The position numbers were made by a program, and so were the translations under genes. 41,904 nucleotides of DNA, from assembly GCA_004335835.1 (NCBI GenBank), contig RWJK01001003.1, positions 4,355 to 46,258 of the forward strand, in the 5' to 3' direction. The notes beneath the pieces were generated by a model, which saw only the letters and a program-made list of their open reading frames with translations, did not search any database and had not been told where the DNA came from. The stretch's first letter is position 1. The number at the start of each line of letters is the position of its first letter. This document shows, in pieces, positions 11,601 to 20,675 of the stretch. This stretch comes from Scenedesmus sp. ARA3 (Eukaryota > Chlorophyta > Chlorophyceae > Sphaeropleales > Scenedesmaceae).

Positions 11601-14600
11601 ACATCAACATAACAACTGCTTGTGCTGCTGCGCCTCAAGCTGCAGTTATCCCCACCTGCAGACTTTGCCGTTGTAGCCGTGCCACTTGAACTATGTTGTG
11701 AAAGAGGGCAGCTGCAGGGCAATTGAGTGCCCAAGTCATGCACATCAGAGTCTGGCAGTTTCTCTCACCTGTACACTTTGCCGTTGTAGCCGTGCCACTT
11801 GAACTGGCCATGCTGCACCACAGTGCAGGGCCAGAAGCCTGGCCCAGGCAGCTTGGGCTGCTCATGCCAACGCTCTGATTATTTAAATGCACGTTTGTAA
11901 CAGCCTGTCTTCATAGCCGCACAACCTTCTATCAACACCGAGTCACTGGAGCTGCTGTTGTAACAGCACTGCACACCGCACACCGCATCTCACCTGTACA
12001 CTTTGCCGTTGTAGCCGTGCCACTTGAACTGACCATGCCGCACCACCGTGCAGGGCAGAAAGCCAGGCCCAGGCAGCTTGGGCGTCTTGTCGTTCTTGTT
12101 CCTGCCACCCTGGTGGAAGTTGAGCAGCAGCTGCGGCTTCACCACCTCCCTGTGAAACATATAGGAAGTGCAGTTAGTCGTGCCTGGTGAAGGAAGAGAA
12201 AAGAGGTAAAAAGTCTTCAAAGGGAGTGTCTATCAATATGTTTTGACACCCGACCACCGGATTCGATCAGCACCTGAGGCAGCACAACAGAACCGGCAGC
12301 AAGCTTGCAGATGACTATGCTGACATGCCTCCTGGTCAGTGCTGACGAATGGTTCAAAGCCAAATTTCTGAATCTCTGCAGCATACCTATCGGCTCCCAA
12401 CTTCGGCACCGCATCCGGACCCCAGCACTGCGGCCCCAAAATAACGATGTAACGTCCCTGCAGGGCAGCCTGCACAGTGCCCTGCAAGCAGGGCTGGAGC
12501 CCACCCCTGCTGCTGCTGCTGCTACTGCAGCGCTGCCGCTGGGCTCCTGGCGCTGCTTTACCAACTGCTGCACCCTGCTGCTTCTGCTGTGCAGTGTTTG
12601 TGCGCGCTGTTGTGCGCAGCAGTGAAGCAAAGCTGATACCATCCCAATCAGAATGGTGCGGCACAGTGCTGTGGGTGCCTGTGAGGTCCACAACTGTAGG
12701 TAGGATGTCCATGATTGACAGTAGGCTGCTGCTGTCCACTGCTCCTGGAGGGACGCCAGGGCCTTGCACGGCTAGGAAAGTGCGCACGCCGCCTGCAGGG
12801 TGTGCGTGTGTTTGCGGAGGTGAGTGCGAGTGCAGGCACGATTTCAGAGGAAGATTCGGCAAACTTGGGCATGATAATTGGTCAAAGTGTGCAAGCGCCA
12901 GCAGGCTGAACACGTGCTTAGGGTAACGCTGGGGCCTTGTACAGCTAAGAAGGTGCGCACGCCACCTGCAGAGTATGCGTGTGTGTGGGTGTGTGGGTGC
13001 AGGTGCATGCATGGAAATTGGAGCTGAAATCAGCAAACACGAGCATTATATTCGGGCATAGTGTGCAAGCGTGTGCAATCGCCAGTAGGCTGAATAATTG
13101 CCGCTGGGAAACTGTAGCTTCAAATGGTGTTTGGGGGTATCTTGAGTGCAGTACAGCAGATGAAATTTGGCAACAACACACATGACACGCATGACTTAGG
13201 CATGGAAGAAGTAAAATGTATGGAACTAGGTGAGAAACTGCTTTTGATATACAAGCAATGCAGCGCTGCCGCACCTTCAAAGACGTCACCCTTCCAGCCT
13301 TTCATGCCTGATGGCATGCGCACCTGCAGCAGCACAGCACAGTAAATGAATGAATGAATGAATGAATGAATGAATGAATGAATGAATGAATGAATGAATG
13401 AATGAATGAATGAATGAATGAATGAATGAATGAATGAATGAGTGAATGAATGAATGAATGAATGAATGAGCCGCGCGTGGTGTGTTGAAACTCGCCACCC
13501 GCGTACTTCAAGGGAGGGGGCGTGTGTAATGATGGGGATACCCCATGCGCCTTCACACCTCCTACCATGCACAGTGCAGCACAGCACAGCACAGCGCAGC
13601 ATGGCTGGGTGCCTGGAATTGCCCCTGCGGACTGACAGTGTACAGTTGGTGCAGTGCATATGTTCAACCTGTTGTGGCTCATACCATCCAAGATCGTGCC
13701 AGGACCCACATGTAACTATCCTCTCTCATATGTGCAGCTTGCAGATGCAGCTGTCCCGTACTATAGCCTTGTCAGTGCCTGCACCGCTACATGCTGTGCC
13801 TCAAGCCTGCATGGGCCACTGCCCCACCTTCTTGTGTGCGGGGTTTTCCTCATCTGGGTAAATTGCTGCGCCGTTGTCTGAGCTGAACATCACGTACGTG
13901 TTCCTGTCTAGCCCACTGGACTCGAGATAGTTGAAGATGGGACCTGCACACATCAACAGAAACCAACCCGTTTGATACTCAATCAGCAACAGCAGTGCAC
14001 CGGCAGCCAGACCTGGGCGGATTTTATAAGTGCAGCATTGCAATGCAATGGCGAGCCACCGCTGCAAGTACAGTGTACATGCCAGAGCTGCAGCAGCTGC
14101 CATTTTAGAGAGAGGATAGTTGCATGTGGGTCCTGGCACCATCTTAATTGGCATGAGCCACAACAGGTTGAACACATGGTCTGAGACCAGAAAACGAGAG
14201 TGATGAAAGTGTATGTTCATTTCAACACCAGCCGCTAATGTCCAGCTCAGCTTCAACCCAGCTGCCATGTGCATGCTCGTCCCTCATCATCTCACCCAGG
14301 GCAACGTCCAGGTACTCCAGCAGGGCCCAGGCATCCTTGGCAAACTCAAACCCAATCTATCAGACGGCAGTGTTCAACAACAAAAACGCATTGTCTCACC
14401 CAGTGCATCATCCAGGTACTCCAGCTGGGCCCAGGCATCTGTTCTGAATTCATGCCACTAACCCCTAGCAGTGGACAGTGCAGCTGCAGCAGCTGTGCAT
14501 GCCACACTTAACCCGCCGGCTCACCCAGAGCATCATCCAAATATTCCAGCAGGGCCCAGGCATCTTTCGTGGATTCAGTGACACCTCTAATCTCGGGTTG

Positions 14601-16196
14601 GTTGTACTTGCGACGGTACTGCGGCGGCGCGTAGCGCCCACCCAGCAGCCGTCCATCTTCAGCCAGGTAGTTGTAGTTGCTGCAGGAGCAGAAGTGTTAC
14701 AACGTTTCGGTGTGAGCAGAGTTGCGGTGGTGAGAGCGCCCACCCAGCAGCCGTCCATCTTCAGCCAGGTAGTTGTACATTACATTACATTACATTACAT
14801 GCTCCACTCAACGAGGAGTGGGAACCCCAGTCAGGAGCCAACGAGAGGCTCATAGGGGGAGGAAACATCGAAGAACAACTCATCATCGTCCAAACCGTCA
14901 GACAAAAACGCAGAAAAAAACTCAGGCTCTTGTAGTTGCTGCAGGAACAGTAGTGATCATGGGTATGAGGTGAGAGTACAACATGTCATTGTGAAGTGAG
15001 TTGTGGTGGCGCGTAGCGCCCGACCAGCAGCCGGCCATCCTCAGCCAGGTAGTTGTAGTTGCTGCAAAGACAAGCAGGATAACACCAACAGATGATTCAA
15101 AGAATTCTTCAAAGAGCGTGCATTGGGGAGGATTAAGCAAGACAACATGGGGCAGCAACTGGCCCACAGCAGCTGGCCATCTTCAGCCAGATAGTTGTAG
15201 TTGCTGCAAAGGCAGCAGAAGGGCAGCATCATTACGACTGTATTATGAGCACGCATGCTGTTGTTGACTGTTGGGCAGCTCATGAGAGGTAGGCACGCAC
15301 GGCTGAGCACACATCAAGTGGAAAATGATGCCAGCGCCGCCACCACCGCTGACGCTGCACCACCGCCACCGCTGCACTCACGAGTGAACGGCGCGTGTTG
15401 CCAGGTAGGCAAGGAATGGCTGCCTGTCTGCTGCACGCTCTTTGAGGTACTTGAGCGTGATGTTGCTAAGGGTGTGGTCATACAGGTGGCCCTGCTGCTC
15501 CGAGGCAGCAAAGTACACGCCGTTGTGCCTGCAGAAACAGCAAGACACACAGAGGCATACACTAGGCGATCAGCACACAGTGCAGCTGCACTTTTGTGGC
15601 CCTGCTGCTCCGAGGCAGCAAAGTACACGCCGTTGTGCCTGCAGGCAACAAGCAAAGAGGCATAACACTAGACGATCAGCACACAGTGCAGCTGCACTTT
15701 TGTGGCTCTGCTGCTCTGAGGCGGCAAAGTACACGCCGTTGTGCCTGCAGGCATGAAGCAAATAGGCACGGCAGGCACGAAAAAAGTGTTTCAACGGCAC
15801 AGGTTGTAGGGCGTTGCTGCTGGCAGCAAAGTACACGCGTTGTACCTGCAGGCAACAAGCAAAGAGGCACGGCAGGCATGAAGCAGGCCACATTGCACAT
15901 CACATATTGCAGGCTGTTTGTTCTGGGAAGGTGCACACACGTAGGTGGTAAGTGTGTTTGTTGACACCAGTAAATGCTGTCATATGGTGTGCCGTCCATC
16001 ATGCATGCTACCTCTGCTGCTGGTGGGTTGCCTGCTGTGCGCTGCATGCTGCCAAGACAATGGATCCCTGTCCGCACCACTCCAGTCATCCTTCACATAT
16101 GTGCTGCATGCAGCATCAGCAAACAGCTCGCTCACCGTCCCAGGCCCTTGCCAGCCCTTGCTGTCTCTGGAGGCGGCATGAAGCTGTCCTGCAGGG

Positions 16197-16256
<60 letters not shown>

Positions 16257-16306
16257 NNNNNNNNNNNNNNNNNNNNNNNNNNNNNNNNNNNNNNNNNNNN
16301 NNNNNN

Positions 16307-16349
<43 letters not shown>

Positions 16350-16823
16350 CGCAGCAGCAGCAGCAGCAGTCGTTGTAGCACCAGTGAGGGCAGCAGCAGC
16401 AACACCAGAGCGTCTGCATCAGCAGCAGCAGGGTTTCCCCTGTGCCCCGGCAGACCACGCTACGCCACCCAAACCAGCTATCAGATGGACAGCTGCTCAT
16501 ATCCACCAGATGCAAAGTTCATATCATGTTAACTTGGTATGCCTTGAGCCAAACACTCAACCTGCCCTGCACAGCTCGTACCTGGAAACCGGCGTGCCAG
16601 GGCTCGTAGCCAAGCGTCTGCACGGCAGGCAGCACAGCAGGGCAGGATGATGTTACTAATGCCGCTGTTGAAGGGCTAGGCGCGCAACTGCTACACCATG
16701 ACTCACTGCAAGTTCTGGCTGGAGTGTGTCTGGCATGTGCAGGCGGCTGCTAGTAGATTGAGAGGTTATCCATTTAGTGTGCCTTTGCTTGCTGTTGTGC
16801 ACTGCTACTGCACAATATAATTA

Positions 16824-16855
<32 letters not shown>

Positions 16856-16982
16856 CGCTGCCACTGAGTGACCGCACCTGTGCGTTGTGCCACTTGCCCA
16901 TGTGTGCAGTGTGGTAGCCGGCTGCTGACATGACTGAGGCGATTGTCACCTCTGCAGGGTTTATGAAGTCCCACCCTGCAGG

Positions 16983-17040
<58 letters not shown>

Positions 17041-18069
17041 GTGTAAAGCACGTACCACCTCAACACTCACAAGGTATCTGGCGACAAAGAAGATTGCTAC
17101 ATATTTGCAGCAGCATCCCTGCGGCCTGGACCCAATCTTCCTAGCTCATTCGCAACAACAGCAGCTGCACCCAACAACAAAGCCAGCCCAACCAACGCAC
17201 CTCCAGACACAGAGAGTGTGCCTGTGCGCACAAAATTGCGCCCCGTCAGCAGCTGCGCCCTGCTCTGCGCGCACTGCGGCGTCACATAAAAGTTGCTAAA
17301 TAGTGTGGAGCGCCGAATAAACCTGTCAATGTTGGGGGTGGACACGCGGGGGTTGTTTCTGCCCAGGTCATCCCATCCCAAGTCATCCGCAAGGATGATG
17401 AGGACATTGGGCTGTGAGGGCCTTGCAGCAGCTGGCCTGCTGCGGCTACTGCTGCGGCTGCTGGTGGCGCCGCCAGCAACTCTCCTGCTGCTACTGCTGC
17501 CAGCATTCCGGCTTGCGCTGCTGCCGGGCTGTGACGGCCTTGCTGCAGATGGCCTGCTGCTGCTGCTGCTGCGGCTGGTGGAGGGAGTATCAGGGAGCCT
17601 GCCACGGCTGTTGCTGTTGCCAGTGCTGCCAGCACGTCTGCTGCTGCTGCTGCTGTCGCCACTCCGGCTTGCGCTGCTGCTCCTGCTGCTGACGCTGGTG
17701 CTTGCAATGGTGATGTTGGCGCCATTGCCCAACACCTCTGCGCCAAACGTTGCACAATGTTGGTTGGTTGTGTCAGTCTACCAGACGTACAAGTTCTTCG
17801 CATCAAAGACAAAACACCACAGTTGCAGTGCTGCAACGCTGCCTCCTCGCAGCGACTCAACATGCCTCTCATGTTACAAGAACAAAAGCCAAATGTCTCT
17901 TAAACTTGTAGCTTAATGCTCTGCGTTATAAGCGTGCTGCTCCAGCATTTGCGTGCTGCTCCTCGTTGTGCTCGTCCTTTCCCGCGCACTCACCCCATTC
18001 TTGGCAGTCAGCTACCACGAGAGCGTAAAATACAAGCAGAAAACATACTAAGAAATTATCCCTGATCAT
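8112..18069 (-). CDS. Secreted type I sulfatase (arylsulfatase-like)
   Basis: Sixteen exons (transcript order): 18069-17994, 17737-17201, 16975-16878, 16617-16582, 16188-16136, 15528-15382, 14679-14525, 13943-13828, 13323-13275, 12792-12387, 12149-11994, 11187-11104, 10734-10530, 9863-9726, 9206-9101, 8617-8112. All phases match; 2,868 nt give 955 aa. Residues 1-20 are a signal peptide (NFLVCFLLVFYALVVA). A Ser/Arg/Pro-rich linker runs to about 130. The sulfatase fold follows: NVLIILADDLGWDD (metal ligands D143, D144), TPQCAQSRAQLLTGR with the formylglycine-candidate Cys181, GYHTAHMGKWH (K232, H234), SSDNG (D390, N391) and KGDVFEGGVRTF. It should hydrolyse sulfate esters outside the cell or in a lytic compartment; the ARSB-like call rests on LLTGR..VRTG. 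Residues about 640-790 look like a beta-sandwich or carbohydrate-binding module; the C-terminal 168 residues include a 12-Ser run. Oddity: Gln replaces the usual Pro/Ala of C-x-P/A-x-R. Nearly every intron carries echoes of exon ends. Confidence 0.88.
8621..8690 (-). repeat. CTG run abutting acceptor of sulfatase exon 16
   Basis: On the sense (minus) strand a run of about 20 CTG-type triplets ends in CTTCAG immediately before exon 16 (5' end 8617). It occupies the place of the polypyrimidine tract. Confidence 0.9.
8953..9000 (-). repeat. Echo of sulfatase exon 15 3' end and donor
   Basis: In intron 15 a copy of the last roughly 40 bases of exon 15 (real copy 9101-9140), with its GTGAGC donor, is repeated with only a few substitutions. 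It offers a second donor in the same context. Confidence 0.8.
9207..9251 (-). repeat. CTG run abutting acceptor of sulfatase exon 15
   Basis: The sense strand reads (CTG)n with one CCG interruption and ends directly in CAG at the exon 15 boundary (9206). No other pyrimidine tract is present. Confidence 0.9.
10257..10420 (-). repeat. Two echoes of sulfatase exon 13 3' end
   Basis: Copies at about 10257-10313 and 10383-10418 repeat the exon 13 end encoding DSMCWKIK and its GTGGGG- or GTGAG-type donor (real boundary 10530). The leftmost copy also retains part of the upstream GGCGCCA segment. Confidence 0.8.
10797..10855 (-). repeat. Echo of sulfatase exon 13 5' end
   Basis: A copy of the first about 55 bases of exon 13 (AEDWWASVVSDPHSF) lies in intron 12 and runs into an in-frame TAA after SFI. 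It therefore could not replace the real exon start at 10734. Confidence 0.85.
11210..11460 (-). repeat. Three echoes of sulfatase exon 12 5' end
   Basis: Three tandem units of about 85 bases repeat the intron 11 acceptor and the start of exon 12 (IDHRHLES; real 5' end 11187). Each keeps the GTGCCGATGGT-like core and a following CAGCGGTGATGC-like segment. Divergence increases with distance from the exon. Confidence 0.8.
11656..11870 (-). repeat. Two echoes of sulfatase exon 11 3' end
   Basis: A long copy (about 11767-11862) repeats the segment encoding GPGF-PCTVV-HGQFKWHGYNGK plus the GTGAG donor. A shorter copy (about 11656-11690) repeats only FKWHGYNGK and the donor. The real exon ends at 11994. 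Confidence 0.85.
12921..13090 (-). repeat. Echo of sulfatase exon 10 5' end and upstream intron
   Basis: A unit of about 160 bases repeats the acceptor and the GGVRTFLAVQGP start of exon 10 (real 5' end 12792), together with roughly 110 bases of preceding intron. The copy keeps an open frame and a CTGCAG acceptor. Confidence 0.8.
13344..13470. repeat. (AATG)n tetranucleotide microsatellite
   Basis: About 31 near-perfect GAAT/AATG units lie in intron 8 of the sulfatase gene, just upstream of exon 9. Open frames across it (SFIHSFIH) are artefacts of the repeat. Confidence 0.97.
13661..13729 (+). repeat. Dispersed repeat copy 2 (left arm of inverted pair)
   Basis: About 67 bases match the reverse complement of 14107-14175 with roughly eight differences, and match 3731-3809 directly. 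It lies in sulfatase intron 8, on the far side of exon 8 from its inverted partner. Confidence 0.85.
14107..14193 (-). repeat. Dispersed repeat copy 3 (right arm of inverted pair)
   Basis: Inverted relative to 13661-13729, it lies in sulfatase intron 7. Similarity to copy 1 extends further, through a CTGGTCTCAGACC-like segment, so the repeat is at least 85 bases long. Confidence 0.85.
14286..14450 (-). repeat. Two echoes of sulfatase exon 7 3' end
   Basis: Copies at about 14286-14345 and 14395-14450 encode variants of DAWALLEYLDDALG followed by a GTGAGA-type donor (real end 14525). Both stay open in the exon frame. Confidence 0.85.
14740..15207 (-). repeat. Three echoes of sulfatase exon 7 5' end
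   Basis: Copies of the acceptor and NYNYLAEDG start (real 5' end 14679) occur at about 15163-15207, at 15005-15063, and at 14740-14777 continuing at 14930-14945. The last is interrupted by the retroposon insert described separately. The exon sense is preserved in all of them. Confidence 0.85.
14773..14934 (-). mobile_element. 5'-truncated retroposon with TSD inside an exon echo
   Basis: A 152-bp insert (14778-14929) is flanked by TTGTA at 14773-14777 and 14930-14934; removing it restores a continuous exon 7 echo. On the minus strand it reads as an open frame of about 32 codons (including SAFLSDGLDDDELFF), a TGA, the same hairpin as the insert at 7186-7252, then four to five TGTAA units. It looks like the 3' end of a LINE or LINE-dependent element, inserted in the same sense as the sulfatase gene. 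Confidence 0.85.
15595..15852 (-). repeat. Three echoes of sulfatase exon 6 5' end
   Basis: Tandem units of about 105 bases repeat the CTGCAG acceptor and HNGVYFAASEQQGH (real 5' end 15528). The two nearest copies are almost identical to the exon; the third (about 15820-15852) is eroded. Confidence 0.9.
16199..16375 (-). repeat. Long CTG run upstream of sulfatase exon 5 (contains gap)
   Basis: The sense strand is a long CTG run interrupted by the assembly gap, ending about 10 bases before the exon 5 acceptor (5' end 16188). True length is unknown because assembly broke here. Confidence 0.95.
16257..16306. other. Assembly gap of 50 Ns
   Basis: Fifty undetermined bases lie inside the CAG/CTG run of sulfatase intron 4. 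Fifty is a conventional placeholder length, so the true size is unknown; no exon needs to be hidden here because exons 4 and 5 join in phase. Confidence 0.98.
16827..16855. repeat. Short CTG run in sulfatase intron 3
   Basis: About nine CTG triplets on the plus strand (CAG in the sense of the gene), just downstream of the exon 3 donor. The orientation is opposite to the acceptor-adjacent runs. Confidence 0.9.
16986..17037 (-). repeat. CTG run near acceptor of sulfatase exon 3
   Basis: About 17 sense-strand CTG triplets end 10 bases before the CTGCAG acceptor of exon 3 (5' end 16975). Confidence 0.92.
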
Positions 18070-19611
18070 TTTCTGTCATCCACTGTGCGCGCTCGTCCGT
18101 GCTGGTCTGCGCAGCATTGCAAACCGACAAGCAATAAGATGCACCGGATTGACTCAAAAGGCTCTCAATGTCACATCGTAGTCAGTATGTACGCGTTGAA
18201 CAGTTTAGCTGGCGTTCTATGCGCGTTGGGTAGATCATCATGTTATACTGGATGGCGGGCATCTGCGTGTACAGTGGTAGCGGTGCTGCGTGTCCACTAT
18301 CAATGACCATCACGGAAGCATTTGGAAGAAGTCAAATCTTACAATGGCAGCACGCAGCCCAGTGCAAGCTGCAACACCTGCAAGCCCACGTAGCCATGTA
18401 CATGGCCCACCCACTGGCAGCATGGCATGCTGGCGGCATGGCGCGTCAAGCTGACTAAACAGAATCAACTCAAACTCAACATCCACTCTGCTTTTCAATG
18501 CGAGCACTGCCTATAAGCACTTGTGCGTGGACATAGTCAGATGCCCTGCACTGCGTGCCATGCTCAGCAGTACTCAAAGCTCAACATGTATCGGCACATG
18601 TGCCGTTGCACACAACATGGTGTCCGTAGCACTCCAGAAAGGAGAGCACGTGGCTGTGATGCGGTGCAGGAGACAATGCTAACAGGTCCAGAGACCAGAT
18701 AGAGGGGTCACATTGTGTTCATGCGGCATACGCCACCACAGACACCTGTTGATGTGGAAGCTGCAAGCAGCTACAGTGCCACCAGGTCCTGGCTCATGCA
18801 AGAGCATATGCTGCCTGACATACAATAGAAGCTTGTGTGCCAATCACACTCAGTAACTGATGACTCAGTTAGAACTACACGCACTAGGCCACACAAGCAC
18901 TCTAGGCATCCCGCCAGAAAAAGATGTACTGATAAATACTGCCATGGTAAATACTGCCATGGTAACTTTGAAATCATATGCTTTGCAACTCACTGGAAAG
19001 GGAAAAGGTATGCCGAAACAGAACAAATGAATCAGGCTGTCCAAAGATCACGGTTCATGTCATCATCTGCCAGGTGACTGCACAGCAGTAATAACAAACA
19101 CCACGAGTGCCATGCCTTGCAGGGCTAACAACTGATGCCATAATAGCGAGGACATCGCTGAAGCCAAATATGCACCTCAATCGAAAGAGCCGCAACTGCA
19201 CCTGGCTCCCTCGTGGCTTTCAAACCAGGCACGGCACTGATGAAATCAACTTGCTGAGCAGAGGCAGACAACACTGGGCAGACAATGCAGCCAGACCATG
19301 CAATTTCAGCATGCACGCAGTGCATGCACTGTGTGTACCTCATGCTGCAACTGTGCTTGATATGTCTTGTTCTGTACGGACATATGTTGCCTGCCTGCTA
19401 GTCTGTGCTGCGGTACTGCCTACAGCACGACTGCAAACAGAACACGGCCGTCGCACTCACATAATGCGGCACCTGCAACACACATGACATATTGCGGCAC
19501 CTGCCGCCACCGCAGTCACTGCTGTCGCTCGTGTTTGGTGCGCGTCCCCACTGCTAGTGAAGCATCATCTTTGTTACCGATGCTGCTGCCGCGGCTACTG
19601 TCGCTGCCTCT

Positions 19612-19655
<44 letters not shown>

Positions 19656-19941
19656 GCGCCTCCAGTCAACATCGCCCCAGCTTGCCTGCCGCCACTGCTG
19701 CCATGGCTGCTGCCAGGCTCTGCCACGTCAGCAGCCCCAACAGCTTGCACACCAACACCAATCGCAGCAGGTGCTGCTGCCGCTGCTGCTGCTGCTGCTG
19801 CCTTTGCTGCTGTTGCCGTCACTGCTGCTGCTGCTGCTGCTGCTTGCCCAGCAGCACCACCCCCACTACCCCCACTTGCTGCTGCTGCTGCTGCTGGCGG
19901 CAGCGGTTCATCTGCAACCACCTGCAGCGGCTGCTGCTGCA
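18070..19941. other. Intergenic: sulfatase 5' flank and MYB 3' flank
   Basis: Both neighbours run leftward, so this stretch should hold the sulfatase promoter and the MYB 3' UTR. A 14-base duplication containing TAAATACTGCCATGG lies at about 18930-18964. Near 19595-19941 the minus strand is CAG-rich and open in Ala/Gln for 115 codons directly after the MYB stop; this is repeat-driven and not called a gene. No other coding signal was found. Confidence 0.6.
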
Positions 19942-20644
19942 TTACGAAGTCTGCTGCTGTAAGTGGTACCCTAGCTCCTGCAACTCCTGCATGGCCTGCA
20001 GCAGCCGCCTGCGCTTCAACTCCGGCTGCCCCAACAGCAAGTCAATTGGACGCGGCCCAGCCCTGTGAGCAGCAGCAGGAGCGCCTTCCTGCGCTGCTGC
20101 TGCTGCTGCTGCTGCGGGTTGGATGCTTTTCTCAGCGAGAGGAGCAGGCGCATCCTCAGCACCAGCAGCAGCAGCAGCAGGTGTCACCCTGGCATCATCG
20201 GCAAGGTGTGCCGCCGCTGCTGCCACATGCGACCTGCGCTTGAGCTCAGGCTGCGCCTGCAGCAGCCCAAACTGCCGCGGCACAGTCCTGTCGGCAGCCG
20301 CAGCCGCAGCCGCAGCCGCCGCAGCAGCAGCAGCAGCAAAATGAGGGGCTGCTGCAGCTGCGTCTGCGGCTGGCAGTGGCATAGCTCCTCTCGCGTCACC
20401 AGCTGCTGCTGCTGCTGCTGCTGCTGTTGGCCAGCTGCCTCCCTCATTATGAGGGGCAAGAAGATCACCACCACCACCAGCAGCAGTAGTAGCAGCAGCA
20501 GCAGCAGACTGCCCCTGCAGCAGCTTAAACTGACGCGGCCCAGCCCTGGCGGCAGCAGCAGTAACGGTTTCACCTTCAGGCCGGCTTAAGCGCATTGCCG
20601 ATGTGTCTGCGTGTGCTGCTGCAGGCATCAGCAACTGCCCCTGC

Positions 20645-20675
<31 letters not shown>

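Noticed and set aside
13286..13709. SFIHSFIH-repeat open frames on the minus strand
   Set aside because: Direct translation of the (AATG)n microsatellite within a sulfatase intron.
15945..16010. Possible extra sulfatase exon on the minus strand reading DGTPYDSIYW
   Set aside because: No acceptor places it in phase with exon 5, and exons 5 and 6 already join in phase.
19595..19942. Ala/Gln-rich minus-strand open frame immediately after the MYB stop (overlapping TAATG)
   Set aside because: CAG runs keep any frame open; there are no conserved non-repeat residues. A frameshifted continuation of MYB cannot be excluded but is not supported.
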